This document shows, piece after piece, positions 19,401 through 29,345 of a stretch of DNA of 64,000 bases. Each line of letters begins with the position of its first letter. The first letter of the stretch is position 1. The stretch is taken from assembly GCA_039105265.1 (NCBI GenBank), contig JAPFFF010000003.1:1302001-1366000 (forward strand). The letters are read 5' to 3'. The notes under the pieces are model-generated. The model saw only the letters and a program-made list of their open reading frames with translations. It had not been told where the DNA came from and ran no database searches. The translations under genes and the position numbers were made by a program. Source of the stretch: Tritrichomonas musculus (Eukaryota; Parabasalia; Tritrichomonadida; Tritrichomonadidae).

Positions 19401-19891
19401 GTCAATTGATAGGAATGCCATTGATTTTTGATTTTGAAGGCGAGTTTGTATTTGGCGATAATGGGCAAAGAATCTATATATTCTTCAAAGAATTCTTTCA
19501 ATTTGGGAAGCAATAAGAGTCTGCCGTCCTTATCTAATCTCTCAAAGTCGATTTGCCATCTTCTTGGGGAGTATTCTAATTTTTCCATTATTTCGTCGAC
19601 GATTTGTTGCTGGGAATTGTTGTCCGTCTTGATTGGTTGTTCTTTGGGAGGTTCTTCAGCTTTTTGGGGAGGTTGGGCGGGGGTATTGTTCTTGCCTTTA
19701 AAATACCAGTACATAGCATCATAGTTGTCTAAATCTCCATCATATCCTTCATACTTAGCACATTCTCGGATGTCATAATAGAATTCTTCTTGTGAGTTCC
19801 AATAGTATGAAAATTCGTGTTGTAGTTTCTCGTTTATTATCAATTCAAATAGTTCTTGCAATTTTTCGGGAGTAGCTTCGGAGAGTCTCAT
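16475..19891 (-). CDS. Protein-primed family B DNA polymerase of Maverick 1
   Basis: 1138 residues, intact. The exonuclease motifs are visible: DFEAD at ~474, YFHNLAYDIRMM at ~522 and YCQQDVNIL at ~650. So are the polymerase motifs: A, DFDAVSLYPS at ~740; B, KLIMNSCYGK at ~883; C, YYQDTDSF at ~975. Polymerase and proofreading residues therefore all appear present. The N-terminal ~450 residues contain a CCFIYALQQTG segment like those in other Maverick polymerases. There is no HNH insert and no C-terminal primase domain, unlike the Maverick 2 polymerase. It replicates the element from protein-capped ends. It is transcribed towards the integrase, with a 23-bp tail-to-tail overlap. Confidence 0.95.
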   Translation of the reverse strand: MRLSEATPEKLQELFELIINEKLQHEFSYYWNSQEEFYYDIRECAKYEGYDGDLDNYDAMYWYFKGKNNTPAQPPQKAEEPPKEQPIKTDNNSQQQIVDEIMEKLEYSPRRWQIDFERLDKDGRLLLLPKLKEFFEEYIDSLPIIAKYKLAFKIKNQWHSYQLTPEIYNKLMENLAEKHFIFDIENVVPEYFYENGAEKIPEWSLFEAVRFSEFQNIKAKNDVGGSFFQYLVRENCPSNVSKYLEKLQIFTSLVDKKGKQRKELDDCCFIYALQQTGCYDDDILNKMRLRINSRYLSQKALNELCTEFKIHVKLSFINEDANGKNKKRSVRSKKNDTNKHYLGIENAEPNRTHTMNVFNKHYFLEEKTPFSTYYINHLNQCTEDKYNKEYNVDLWRPARCFMTSSDLVRTLMKNNFFVPITFGQYKVLNTVFYKEVIDDIDLIGLEYNEEQCTKLIKEDKKKLSENDNKTYWYADFEADTSTEIHKPFLCVLQNRTGRINKTFRGEDCNKQLLDYLPDDAVVYFHNLAYDIRMMASFGLAKSIIKGTKTMKADIKYNNKTIHLKDSLPILSCKSSQLPSMFDIPDIQKEIFPYKYYTLDRLQTNCGTINEAGENEDKIWTDEDYNLFNTNIDKISGCRIDENHFDMWKYAEFYCQQDVNILRIGFNKLREGFIKDFKVDPFNFISISSLANEVFNQRVYYPNQNLYKLGGHVRYFCSKAIYGGRCMTAYNKKWHVEKNLCDFDAVSLYPSAMSRLYTVEGRPKVIQQDQLNYNFLSQQSAYIVEIEITKIKKHYAFPLIVQKIDGLNRNNDYLSENQTIKMVVDNITLEDFIEFQQIEFNILRGYYWDGKKDYRIQDCIREIFNKRLEYKKQNNPLQNLYKLIMNSCYGKTIERPVDKDYKYLHEGDELDKYWAKNYNKIVEDIQLNNSDIHAIKTLKQIDNHFNFSLLGIQVLSMSKRIMNEVMCLAFDTGCHIYYQDTDSFMIESADLKRLQKEFNNKYNRELIGKNLGQFHCDFPSINGHDEMPESIEAFFLMKKMYVHKITDSTGEIDYVIRGKGLTQNSIKYKFNEEFQGDVMKLYETLFNGNSITFDLTKGQPCFEMNKNMTVSTRKKFERCIKTDYEEGDITQYFTSQFST

Positions 19892-20029
19892 TTTTGCAAT
19901 GAAAATAAAAATTAAAAAATATAAAAATTGATACCACTTATCATAAATGTCAAAATTTCCAAAAAATTATTTGTTTCAAAAAAAGTTTCAAAAAAGTTGA
20001 TTTCGATAATTTTAAAAATCATAAATTGT

Positions 20030-20321
20030 ATACAAAAATTTTATTTATACCTTTTTCATATCACATGTCATACCAAAATTTTATCAAAATTATGTTCATA
20101 TCACCACTTTCCATCCATTGAAAGACCTTAATTTAGGCAATTTATTGACACAAAAAGGTGAATGCAAAATGCCCTATAGTGATAGGGGGTTTTCTGACAA
20201 CACTCTGGAGGTCAAAAAAGTGCTAAAATTGAGTAGTTGGAGACCAAAAAAGTGCCAAAATTAGGGGTGTTTGAGGGGATTGAAGACGGGAGGTCTGAAA
20301 TCACCGCAAACGTATACTACT
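20030..20321 (-). repeat. Right terminal inverted repeat of Maverick 1
   Basis: Reverse complement of 2851-3143, nearly identical, ending ...gtatactact at 20321. The inner boundary is where the match to the left end stops at atacaaaaa. The 5-bp repeat acgaa follows at 20322-20326. Confidence 0.95.
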
Positions 20322-20326
20322 ACGAA

Positions 20327-21809
20327 AAGGAGATATTGATTTTATAATTATATAAAAAAATAATTTATACTAATATTATTGTAATTTTGGATGATTGGTT
20401 AATTGATTGAATCAAAAAAGAAAATATGTTTTTTTTAGATAAAAAACTAATTTCCCAGATGCCAGCTATAAATCCTTATTTTATAATCTTTCGTTAAACT
20501 TTCCTGATTCACATGCAATTTCTGAATCAACTTTTCCTATCAATATTATCTAATGATCAAAATTGATTATCTTATTTAAATAATTATTTCGATCTTTTAA
20601 TCACAATCGTTCAGGATGCAAGTCTTCTCAATTTTTCTGATATATCCATTCAAATATTCATTCAATTGTTATTCCAATTGGAATACCTGTTGGCGAAATT
20701 AAATTTACTTTATTTATAAATAATTTATAAATTTGATAAAGACACTTTTTGAGCGTAGCTCAAAAAGCGGCTATCTTGTTAATTTTAAATATAAAATTTT
20801 AAAATAACTTTATTGTTGAATTTAATTATTAAAGTCAAATGCAAAGCGTACCAATTTCTTTACCTACAAAATTAAAAGTCGCATATTTGTATGGAAAAGG
20901 CGAAACACAATGGCAAATCGCGATAGATACAGTTTATCCATTTAATGATATTATTTAATTTTTTGATGAAAAATGACAGTTTATCCATTTAATGATGTTA
21001 ATAATTTAATTTATTACTAATATATTAGCATAAATAAATGATTTATATTTATAAAGTTTATTTTTATAAAGAGATAAATATAGATAATAATACAGTTATT
21101 TCAAACAATTTGCCCTCAAAATTTTCTTCATTCACCTCTCATTTTTCATCGAATCTTATCAAATCTTCATCATATAAAATAGATAATTTATCAAAAAGTT
21201 ATTATTTGATAGTAAAATATCTTTTTTCCTACATTACAAAATTTATCAAAATATTTAAATATAAATATAATATTATAAATATAACAATTTAACCAAATAT
21301 TAGCAATGAAATACTACTCAGTTTTAAAAAGTTAAAATCAACATTTTAAAACTAATATATCTCCATTCATAATCATAAATACTTTTATATTATTATGAAT
21401 ATTCAACAAATAAACATTTTAATAAAAGAAATACTTTCTAAATAATGAGATATAAAAAGCTTTATAAGTGAACCTTTGAACATATATATGTCTGTTGATT
21501 TGCTATTGTATTGGATATCTCTACATGTATATCTTAATTTTATCTATGAATATTTAATTTTTTTCTATCTAATCAAGTTTATGCCCTTTTTGGATAATAA
21601 TATTTTTATTAAAAATCAAAAAATGCTAATTCAATAAAAAAGCTAAATTCAAGATATATTCAGTTGATTAACAAATTTGAGTATTATTATTAAGAATTAA
21701 TACATCACGCTCAATATTTTTATTTACTATAATTTTTAAAAAGATTTTAATCATTAAAGATTCAAAAGGACCACTTTTTTGTTTTATTTATATTGAAAAC
21801 TTGAAAAAT
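20327..21809. other. AT-rich intergenic DNA with a hairpin and a small remnant
   Basis: No convincing gene. It holds a 10-bp stem hairpin ctttttgagc / gctcaaaaag at 20745-20767. It also holds a 39-codon ATG frame (20839-20958, MQSVPISLPTKLKVAYLYGK) that looks like the start of a helix-turn-helix DNA-binding protein but ends abruptly. A 21-bp direct repeat lies at 20929 and 20976, the first copy inside that frame. The rest is low complexity. Confidence 0.55.
20745..20767. repeat. Palindrome of the ctttttgagc family
   Basis: ctttttgagc (20745-20754), loop gta, gctcaaaaag (20758-20767). Same core as hairpins at 3187, 25904, 26038 and 26158. Confidence 0.85.
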
Positions 21810-21935
21810 AGTAGTATAGTATAGGCTCCGCTACCGCCAAGCCTATACTTGGGGGCTCCGCAGAGGCTCCGCCCCCCACTACTCCTTGGGTTCGCACCCC
21901 TGGACCCCCTCAAAAGGCCCCCACATTCAAAAAGT
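21810..21935. repeat. GC-rich hairpin island with a Maverick-like terminus
   Basis: Begins AGTAGTATAG, the same first eight bases as Maverick 1, then becomes strikingly GC-rich within AT-rich DNA. The stem agtataggc (21818-21826) pairs with gcctatact (21841-21849). ggctccgc occurs three times and runs of C and G follow. Probably the terminus of another Maverick family or a separate small repeat. No coding signal. Confidence 0.6.
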
Positions 21936-22055
21936 TCGCGACAAAAAAATTCCAAACTTATACTTTTATCGTCTCGTTATCAAAACGTTTTTTAATTCAA
22001 AAAGTTCAAAAAATCTCTACTAAAAGTAGTATATATAAATGGCGTGATTTCTTAA

Positions 22056-22247
22056 CGTCCCGTCAAGAAATCCCAACCTTTTTTTCAAGCTAAAGTTTAC
22101 GATTTGTTGAAGGAAAAAAATACACATTTATCCATCGAATCAAGAAGTTGTTTTATAATGATTGAAATGTACCCGACGCTCAATCCTGCTGAAGAACAAA
22201 CACCAATCCCTATAGAATTTTTTACTCATTCCATTTTAATTGCTTAA
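22056..22247 (+). pseudogene. Short open frame inside Maverick 3, possible gene remnant
   Basis: 63 codons without stop. The only ATG at a sensible place is 22158 (29 codons, MIEMYPTLNPAEE). The predicted peptide (KVYDLLKEKNTHLSI..., YPTLNPAEEQTPIPIEFF) has protein-like composition unlike the surrounding DNA. It ends in TAA 37 bp before the end of the convergent fibre-like gene. No family recognised. Confidence 0.3.
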
Positions 22248-22284
22248 TGTAAATCTGTCCTACTGGATATTGATCAAAATTCAT

Positions 22285-24687
22285 TCATACATTAAAGTCA
22301 TATTTATAATCTGTTGCTTGATATTGAACAACTTTTACTTTCTTTGATCCATATATTTCATCGAGTAAAGCAATCTTTGATCCGTGGAGAATTCTCACAA
22401 AATGTTTTTCACCACTCGTCTCTTTAAATATTATTAACAATTCATATGCATCAGAATCGAACTCGGTACTAATAGTCAAAATATTTTTGTGTGAATCATA
22501 ATTGATTCCTGTTAAATCATCAATCCATTGAATATCACAATCAACAAAGCCAGAATAAAATATTTTCCATTCATTTTCTTCATCTTTATGATTCTTGAAT
22601 GAAACAAAGAAGTCCATAAATAATCCAAGAATATCATCCACAGGATATTTGTCATTTGATCTAACAACTTTGAAATATTTAATATCAGAATAACCATTTA
22701 TGTCTTCCAAATAATCATCAACAGACGAACCAATATGTCTAAATGGTTCAAAAGTACAAGAAACTTTTAAAACTTTAGTTTGATATTTTTCATCATAGAC
22801 TGTTTCAATTGTTAAATCTTTCACGATTCTATATTTAAATTCTCCAACTTTTGAAAAAATGATGAATGTTCCAGAGTTTAATGATATGTTCAATAGCAAT
22901 ACAATACAAAATTCACCATCAGCAGAATCATATTGTAAAATCATATATTTGTCATCATAATTCCTTGGAATAAATTTAAATCTGAGTTCAAATTCTCCAT
23001 TAACAAAATAGAAATAACCAATATATGTTTTTGGATTATCAGTAATATTCTTATATCTATCATTTTTGATGAATTCAACCATTGCATTCTCTAATGTTTT
23101 TTCCAAATCGATTCGATTATCTGTTTTCAAAACTATTTCATCTTGTTTATTTATTTTTTCCGCTAGTGTTAATTTGGTATGACAATATCCTGTTTCGCTT
23201 TCGAAAAAAAAGCGCCAATCATCAGTCTCATTTTCATAATAATTTACGTAATAATTTTTTCCGTCAATTTCTATATTGATATATATCTCGGTATTCTCAG
23301 GGATATTTTCATCATAATCAAATAGAAAATCAAAATTCTTGACCACGCCAGCCTCATCAGTAATCGTTCCAACAAGATGAGTTCCCCTAGTCATTTTTAT
23401 TTTGGCTTCCCACCTTCCTTCACTATCTAAGACATTTTCAAAAGGCACATCGATAGATTCTTTATATATCAAATCATTTTTGCTTCTATATTTTGATAAA
23501 TCTACGTCGGCAGGAATCTCACTCTTTACTTTCTCCAACGCCTCATTTACTTCATCAACAGTAGGGAAATTATTAAATTCAGCTTCTATTTCATTTACTT
23601 TTTCGGCAAGTAATTTAAATGCAGGCTTCAAAGAATCTCTGAATATATTACCAATATCCATAGCCCCGCTTAAAGTTAAGGCTCCACTGTCATGGTTATC
23701 ATTTTCATCTTCAAATTTTATATCATCTAATGGTTTATATTCTTCTTCACACCACATAATTATTGGAGTAATATCTTTTGTGATAGACCTAGCGATGGTC
23801 CCAGACATAAAATTAATAGATGACCGCAACAAATCACTCATCCCTTTCGTTGATTGGTTAGAGAAGATTCTCTTCAAAAATCCACCGCCCTTTATTGTTG
23901 GAAAACTAATTCCTTCAGGGGAAAGCTGCATTCCTATAGAGCCCATAGAACCTGCCGTTCCAGCTACTCCGAAAGCTAAAGCTGTCCATGACACAATTCT
24001 TAATTTATCAACTTCATCTTCTAGATGCTGAGTTATTGTTTCTGCTCTTGAGACTCTTCCTTTGAGGCTTTCCATTGTCGTGTTCATTTCCTGGACGTCA
24101 TAACTTATCACATCAACATTATTGCTTACCATATTTAAATCACTTCTCATTGTAGTAATATTGTCGGCAGTAATAATTTTCGATGAGGTAATGTTATAGT
24201 CTGTATATAATGTTGTTGCAGCATTAGGATTGGGATATATCTCATAAAATTGTTGCTTGATAATATATTCGAAGGGGTTTGTTGGAGGGTCCCAATTGAC
24301 CTCATCTATCGGGTCAACATATTCTTTGAATAAATAGATATTAATATTTCGTGAGTCATTAGGGGTAGATGTAGCATAACAATATTCTACTTTTTCACAC
24401 GAATCTAATATACCAGTGATGAAATACCATTTCTTATCACTCTTGGGGTCAAATATTTTTCCAGTAGGTCTCATAGAAAATCTGTTTGCCTTGATGGTGC
24501 CGTCCAAAGTGATATCAAGATAAAACTCTTCCACTTTAGAAATATCTAATTCGCTCCCTGTACCGTTTGCTTTATAGCATCTTATAGCTTCAATATCATA
24601 TCCATCAACATTTATTCCTCCATTACTTGTTTGATAGCCCAATCCATATTTTGAAAAGCTTTCTATCTCACCCGTCTTTAGTTTCAA
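22285..24687 (-). pseudogene. Fibre-like protein of Maverick 3, 5'-truncated
   Basis: An 800-codon frame without internal stops, but with no ATG near its beginning: it opens right after a TAA (first codons LKLKTGEIE). It resembles the Maverick 1 fibre (9984-13826) in order: LYTDYNITSSKIITADNI versus LYTNCNIQTSGVVIGENI, then a coiled coil (MESLKGRVSRAETITQHLED), a Gly/Ala-rich hydrophobic stretch (SWTALAFGVAGTAGS), a cysteine-poor linker, and the VDLSKY spacer. The C-terminal halves differ, as host-recognition domains often do. Without a start codon it is probably a truncated gene, but such a long frame with no stop codons implies recent decay. Confidence 0.6.
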
Positions 24688-25759
24688 TTAGTCATGTCAT
24701 TTGGGCTAAAAAAAAACCAATACGTTGGGATTTTAGCCCATTTCACTTTTTGAATATACATTCAAAAAATGGCACGTTTTATTTTAACTTTTTTTTAAAA
24801 AAAAAAGATAAGAAAAATGGATATTTTTTTCTATAATTTAAAATAGGCACATATATATACTACTTAAAAATAATTTTTGATTTGTAATACATCAGATTGT
24901 TATTTTTAAAAAAATAATATATCAAATATTTAATATTTATATATATATATATATATATAAATATATATTTACTAAAGGAGTACGACTTTGGCGGTTATTA
25001 AAAAAGTCATTTCGACTTCATAATGAAATATTATATACAATATTGATTTTTAAGCAAGTTTTATAAAGACCAAAAAAAATCTATCATAGGGGGAAAATAT
25101 TATTCATGTTTTAAAAATCAAAGTTATCAAAAAGTTTAACTTTTCAGAACTAACATAAGAATTTTAATTCTAAACGTTTTTTCATGTTTGATAGAAGTGG
25201 TGTAAATACACAGAAATAAATCGATTTATCGACAAATGAAAGAAAAATATCAAAGTATAAAAATAATTCAAAAAGTGGTCAAATTGAACGATATTTTATT
25301 TATTATACTCGATTTTTTTTATTTTATTCATTTATCATTCTGAATTTACTTATGTATTTAGTCATTTTAGAAATGAATTTTCCTTATATTAAAGATAATA
25401 ATATGTTTTACTATGATAATTTAATATTTTAAAATCATAGAACCTCAATTTAATATTTAAAATCATAGAAAAACCGTTATCCGTGCTCCTTTTATTTGCT
25501 AATTAATCTCAATTGCTATTTTTCCATTATAAATGATACTCGTTCGATATATTTATATAAATTCAACTCTCATACAAGAGAATATTTATGTTTTTATTTA
25601 ATAATGGTAAATATTTACATTTGTAATTTTAAATGAGATATTTTATATTAAATGATTATTTTGTATTTATTTGATAAAAATATCATTATTAAATGCAATA
25701 TTTTATATCAACAATGAATATTTTGAAACTGTATTTGTTGATAATGCAATTTTCATTTT

Positions 25760-25791
<32 letters not shown>

Positions 25792-25903
25792 AAGAAAACT
25801 AACGCGCGATATAATCATAAATCATTTAATAAACTATAATCATTGAACATACATAAATGTTTTTTGTATTTTGAAATTCAATTAATAATTAATATCATTT
25901 AAT

Positions 25904-25936
25904 GACAACTTTTTGAGCTTTGCTCAAAAAGTTGTC
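25904..25936. repeat. Palindrome, 15-bp arms
   Basis: gacaactttttgagc (25904-25918), loop ttt, exact complement (25922-25936). Member of the ctttttgagc family. Confidence 0.9.
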
Positions 25937-26037
25937 ATTCTTGAGATCTATTAGGTATAATATTTCATTTGTTTTCTTCATGTAAGTTGATTTATGTCAG
26001 TTTTGAAAAGAAATCAAATTTGAAAATAATAAAGGGC

Positions 26038-26064
26038 CACTTTTTGAGCTTCGCTCAAAAAGTG
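26038..26064. repeat. Palindrome, 12-bp arms
   Basis: cactttttgagc (26038-26049), loop ttc, gctcaaaaagtg (26053-26064). Repeated identically 120 bp further on. Confidence 0.9.
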
Positions 26065-26157
26065 TCCAAGCATAAGATTCATTTCGGTTATGTAATAACT
26101 TGGTTATAGCTGGTTTTTATGTTTGAATATCTTATTTGAGGAAATTGCAAGAAACGC

Positions 26158-26184
26158 CACTTTTTGAGCTTCGCTCAAAAAGTG
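26158..26184. repeat. Palindrome, 12-bp arms, identical to 26038
   Basis: cactttttgagc (26158-26169), loop ttc, gctcaaaaagtg (26173-26184), preceded by gc as at 26038. Confidence 0.9.
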
Positions 26185-27969
26185 TCTATGCTTTGGATGA
26201 TAATGGCGTAATAATATATTTTTCTTTCAAGAACATTGTTCTATTTTAAGCAAGTATTCTATAAAAACAAACGATTAAAATAAATAGAAAAATAATTGAG
26301 GGCCAATTTGGTTTCTCTTGTCATAAACATTTTGCATCAAAAAGTTATTTTATTTTTTATCTTTAAGAAAAAGTTATGTTTTATTTTTTGTGCCAAGAAA
26401 AAGTTCATGATTATTTTTCACTCTATCAAATTGTGGAAACTTTTTGACCGAAAAAAAATCAAAATAAACAAAAAAAAATTAAATATACTATATGAAAAAA
26501 AAAAAAAAAAAAAAAAAATAGGTATTTATGCTATAGAGTTTTCACTATTTTTTTAATATTTTAAATATCATATAATATAAAGATATTTGGCATGTGCATT
26601 TAAAATAAATTTAAAAAATATATTTTAAAATTGAATGATTATATTTTGAAATCTCTCTGAATTTGTTTTGTACAATTTCTCATAAATTAAAAGGGTTTTT
26701 ATTTAAAAAGTGAATATAATGATAAAATTCAATATAAAATGAAAATTTCAATTAATATATTTTTTTGTTCACATTTATTTGAAATTTCGCTATATTTATA
26801 TTTTTTTTTTTTTTTTTTGAATAAAAATTTCACCAAACTAGTACAAAATAGGAAAATAATAATTAATCATTAAGAATTATTCAAATTATTTCATTTTTAT
26901 TTAAGAATTGTCGAAATGCTTTTTATAAAAAATGTAAACTTAGCAATATTTTGAAGTAAAGAGCATTATTACATAATATATTTGGCATTCAATTTAAATT
27001 TTGTGAAAAATATTTTTATGAATTTAATATAAATCATAAAGTTAAATTATTTTCATCATTAAAGAAGTAAATAAGTATATTTATCTTCATTTATTTCTAC
27101 AATTTAATATTTTGTTATTCTTTTTTCATTATTGATTAATAAAAACCCACAAATCTGGAAAAGAATTTCAAAGAACTCATTCAAAAAATTGAGGGTCGAA
27201 TTTCTTTTAAATCTAATAGAGAATAATAGAGGGCTCATATTATGATATCCTTTTTAAATAAACACATCAAATTGGGTCTCAAAAGAATCATCACAATGTG
27301 ATTATCATAATGATGGTGGTTAAAAATACAATAACGGTTTTTAACATATGATATTTTATATTTTTTTATAGGATAATCTGAATCATTTTAATTATAATAT
27401 ATTTGATAATCATATTCTTAGTAATTGGTATAAATTTATAAATTAGTAAAAAAAAAAAGAATAAAGGAATAATATTCAAATATTTCTTCTTTCAATATAA
27501 AATATATGAACAACCAGTTCTTGAATTGGAAATATATAGCTTATAAATGCTCTTCTGAGCTTTTTACTGTATTTTGGAGCTGCTTATTGTTATATCCCGT
27601 TTTAATTATTATTGATTTTTTTTGTATTCAATTCTGTTTATTCAGCAGTATGTTATCTTTTGTGACATTTTTTCTATTTTAATAAGATAATATAATCATA
27701 AACAATAAGAAAAACGAGTTTTTTTGAAAAAAGATTTTAATTCAATATATGATTTTTGTAACAAAGATGAACAACAAAGCAGAGAAAAAACAAATAGAGA
27801 AACAATAAAATAACAAAGTAATAAAAATGGGAAAAATATGTTTATAAATAATCTAACATTGATCGATAATAAAAATAATTAAAAAGAAACCACAAATGTT
27901 AGGATAAAAGTAGAGAAACAAATCAACAATTGATTTTAACAACAATAATTATAATAAATCTCAAAGACA

Positions 27970-28235
27970 TCAAAGCGAGTTAAGAATCATTCGTGCATCT
28001 AGCAGCTGATCGGTGGTTCGGAGCCTTTTTGAGTCTAATACATATCTCTGTCGTTTAATAGTTCTTTCGCAGCTTGCTTATGAGCATGTGCATAATATTC
28101 TGATTGCAATATCTCCGATATCTTTCCATCCTTGCGTTGAATTTCGTATTTGGACCCATGAATAGTCATTCTTTGATGTCTTTAGAAAACTGAATATTTC
28201 TCCGGCTGTTTCGATGTACATCAAATGTGATGAAA
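27970..28235 (-). pseudogene. Relic of a hAT-like transposase C-terminus
   Basis: On the reverse strand one frame reads GWKDIGDIAIRILCTCS, an in-frame TAA, ASCERTIKRQRYVLDSKRLR, then LLDARMILNSL and a stop. This matches the C-terminal dimerisation region of hAT transposases (W..I..IA..IL...SASCER...). The frame upstream (MYIETAGEIFSFLKTSKNDY) is open to about 28235 and the rest of the gene is lost. Base composition is less AT-rich than the flanks. It is a dead fragment; the catalytic domain is absent. Upstream fragments up to about 28400 may belong to it but are too decayed to call. Confidence 0.5.
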
Positions 28236-28654
28236 CATTACACAATTAAAATGGAGTCCTTTGTATATGATGTAGTAGTGACCTTTACTTTTGAACTTAA
28301 TATATCGGTGGATCTTTCTATACTTTTCCTCTTCTGTAAATTATACAACTTTTGCAAGTGCACTTGTGGTCATAGCCAAAGGTATGGAAACTTCTATCCA
28401 CTCGACAGATCATTTTTCTTTCAAAATATAATTTTTAAATGATAGTATTAGTGATAAATATAATATAAAAAAGACATATTTTTCGAGAGGAATTTAAGAT
28501 AAAAATAAATTATTTTTTTGTAAAAAATTGAATCCGAATCTGGTTATCTTAATTCAAAAAACAATTTTTTTTTTATTTTTTTAATTATATTATTTTTAAA
28601 TAGGATTATATATGTAATTTATATTTCATGAGGAAGAACTCGAAATTAATCATT

Positions 28655-29345
28655 TTTTATATTCATATCACAAGTGATATGAATTATTTTAACCTATAAG
28701 GCGAATTATTTTTTACCTAAAAGGCGAATTTCAAAATTTTGAAAATTATGAGTTTATGCAGGAAATTGTTTTCTAATTTTCTTCATATTGAGATTAAAAA
28801 TTCTATTCCCAATTCGTTCAAATCACTTTTTCCATTTTTATTGTTTATTATAAAGCATCATGGATAAGCAAACCAAGCAAAGATTATTCATTTTTAATAT
28901 TTTTTCCTAAAACTCAAGCAAATTCGCCAAATTTACTAAATAAAAGCGATTTATAAAATAACTATCGTACAAATTCCAGCATATAGTTGACATGATGAAA
29001 AAACTATCGATAATTCATTTATTTATAAGAAAAATAAAACATACTGGAATTAATAAAAGAATTATTTTGTAAATCGCTTTTATTTAGTGAGTTTTTTGAA
29101 TTTGTTTGAGCTTTAGGAAAAGACATTCTAAAATAATTATCTTTGCATGGTTTACTTTTCCATGTTGCGCTGGGATATACCTAAGAATTGTTTTGTAAAC
29201 TACTCTTAATTAGTTATTTTGTTGAGTTTATTTGTGTCTTTGGAAGAAAAACTTTAAAAAAATAAATTAACCTTTTTGGTCAAAAAATTTTCATCTTTAT
29301 TGGTCAATAATAAATTTCATATCATCAATGATATGAACTATACAA
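28655..29345. repeat. Imperfect foldback (large inverted repeat), about 690 bp
   Basis: 28859-28984 is an imperfect inverted copy of 29041-29164, separated by about 56 bp. Strong shared blocks are taaataaaagcgattta and caaagat.att. The outer ends also pair: aaggcgaatt...acctaaaagg near 28700 with accaaaaaggttaatt near 29280, and two small perfect palindromes of ttcatatca type at about 28664 and 29319. The right half contains a degenerate direct repeat (about 29058 and 29192, 134 bp apart). It resembles a MITE or foldback transposon; no coding capacity. Confidence 0.6.

Larger units (their letters stand above)
2851..20321. mobile_element. Maverick 1: complete Maverick/Polinton element, 17,471 bp
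   Basis: The ends are inverted copies of each other over about 292 bp (2851-3143 and 20030-20321), start AGTAGTATACG, and are bounded by the 5-bp repeat acgaa. The interior encodes the diagnostic Maverick set: protein-primed family B DNA polymerase, retroviral-type integrase, FtsK/HerA-like ATPase, and a protein with features of the double-jelly-roll major capsid protein, plus a long fibre-like protein and small ORFs. I see no adenain-like cysteine protease, which most Polintons carry. Most genes are intact, but the ATPase and the gene at 4099 contain frameshifts, so this copy is probably non-autonomous or carries sequencing errors. It is richer in GC than the flanks. Confidence 0.95.
22025..24864. 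mobile_element. Maverick 3: short derivative carrying only a fibre-like gene
   Basis: 22025 starts AGTAGTATATATA and 24864 ends with the exact complement (13 bp). The next bases on the left (ggcgtgatttc, then tcccgtc, atccc) echo the Maverick 1 terminus (ggtgatttc, tcccgtc, atcccc). The flanks share only the 4-bp TAAA. The interior has a single large reverse frame homologous to the Maverick 1 fibre. The right end is AT-rich, so the boundary there could be chance. Either an internally deleted Maverick or the end of a larger, rearranged one. Confidence 0.45.
24865..27969. other. AT-rich intergenic DNA with three hairpins and homopolymer tracts
   Basis: No gene supported. It contains an alternating TA run (about 24940-24960), long A runs (about 25764-25790 and 26494-26518) and three members of the ctttttgagc palindrome family. 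Open frames are short and of low-complexity composition. Confidence 0.7.

Noticed and set aside
24935-24970. TA run and long A or T runs as regulatory elements
   Set aside because: Ordinary microsatellites in AT-rich DNA.
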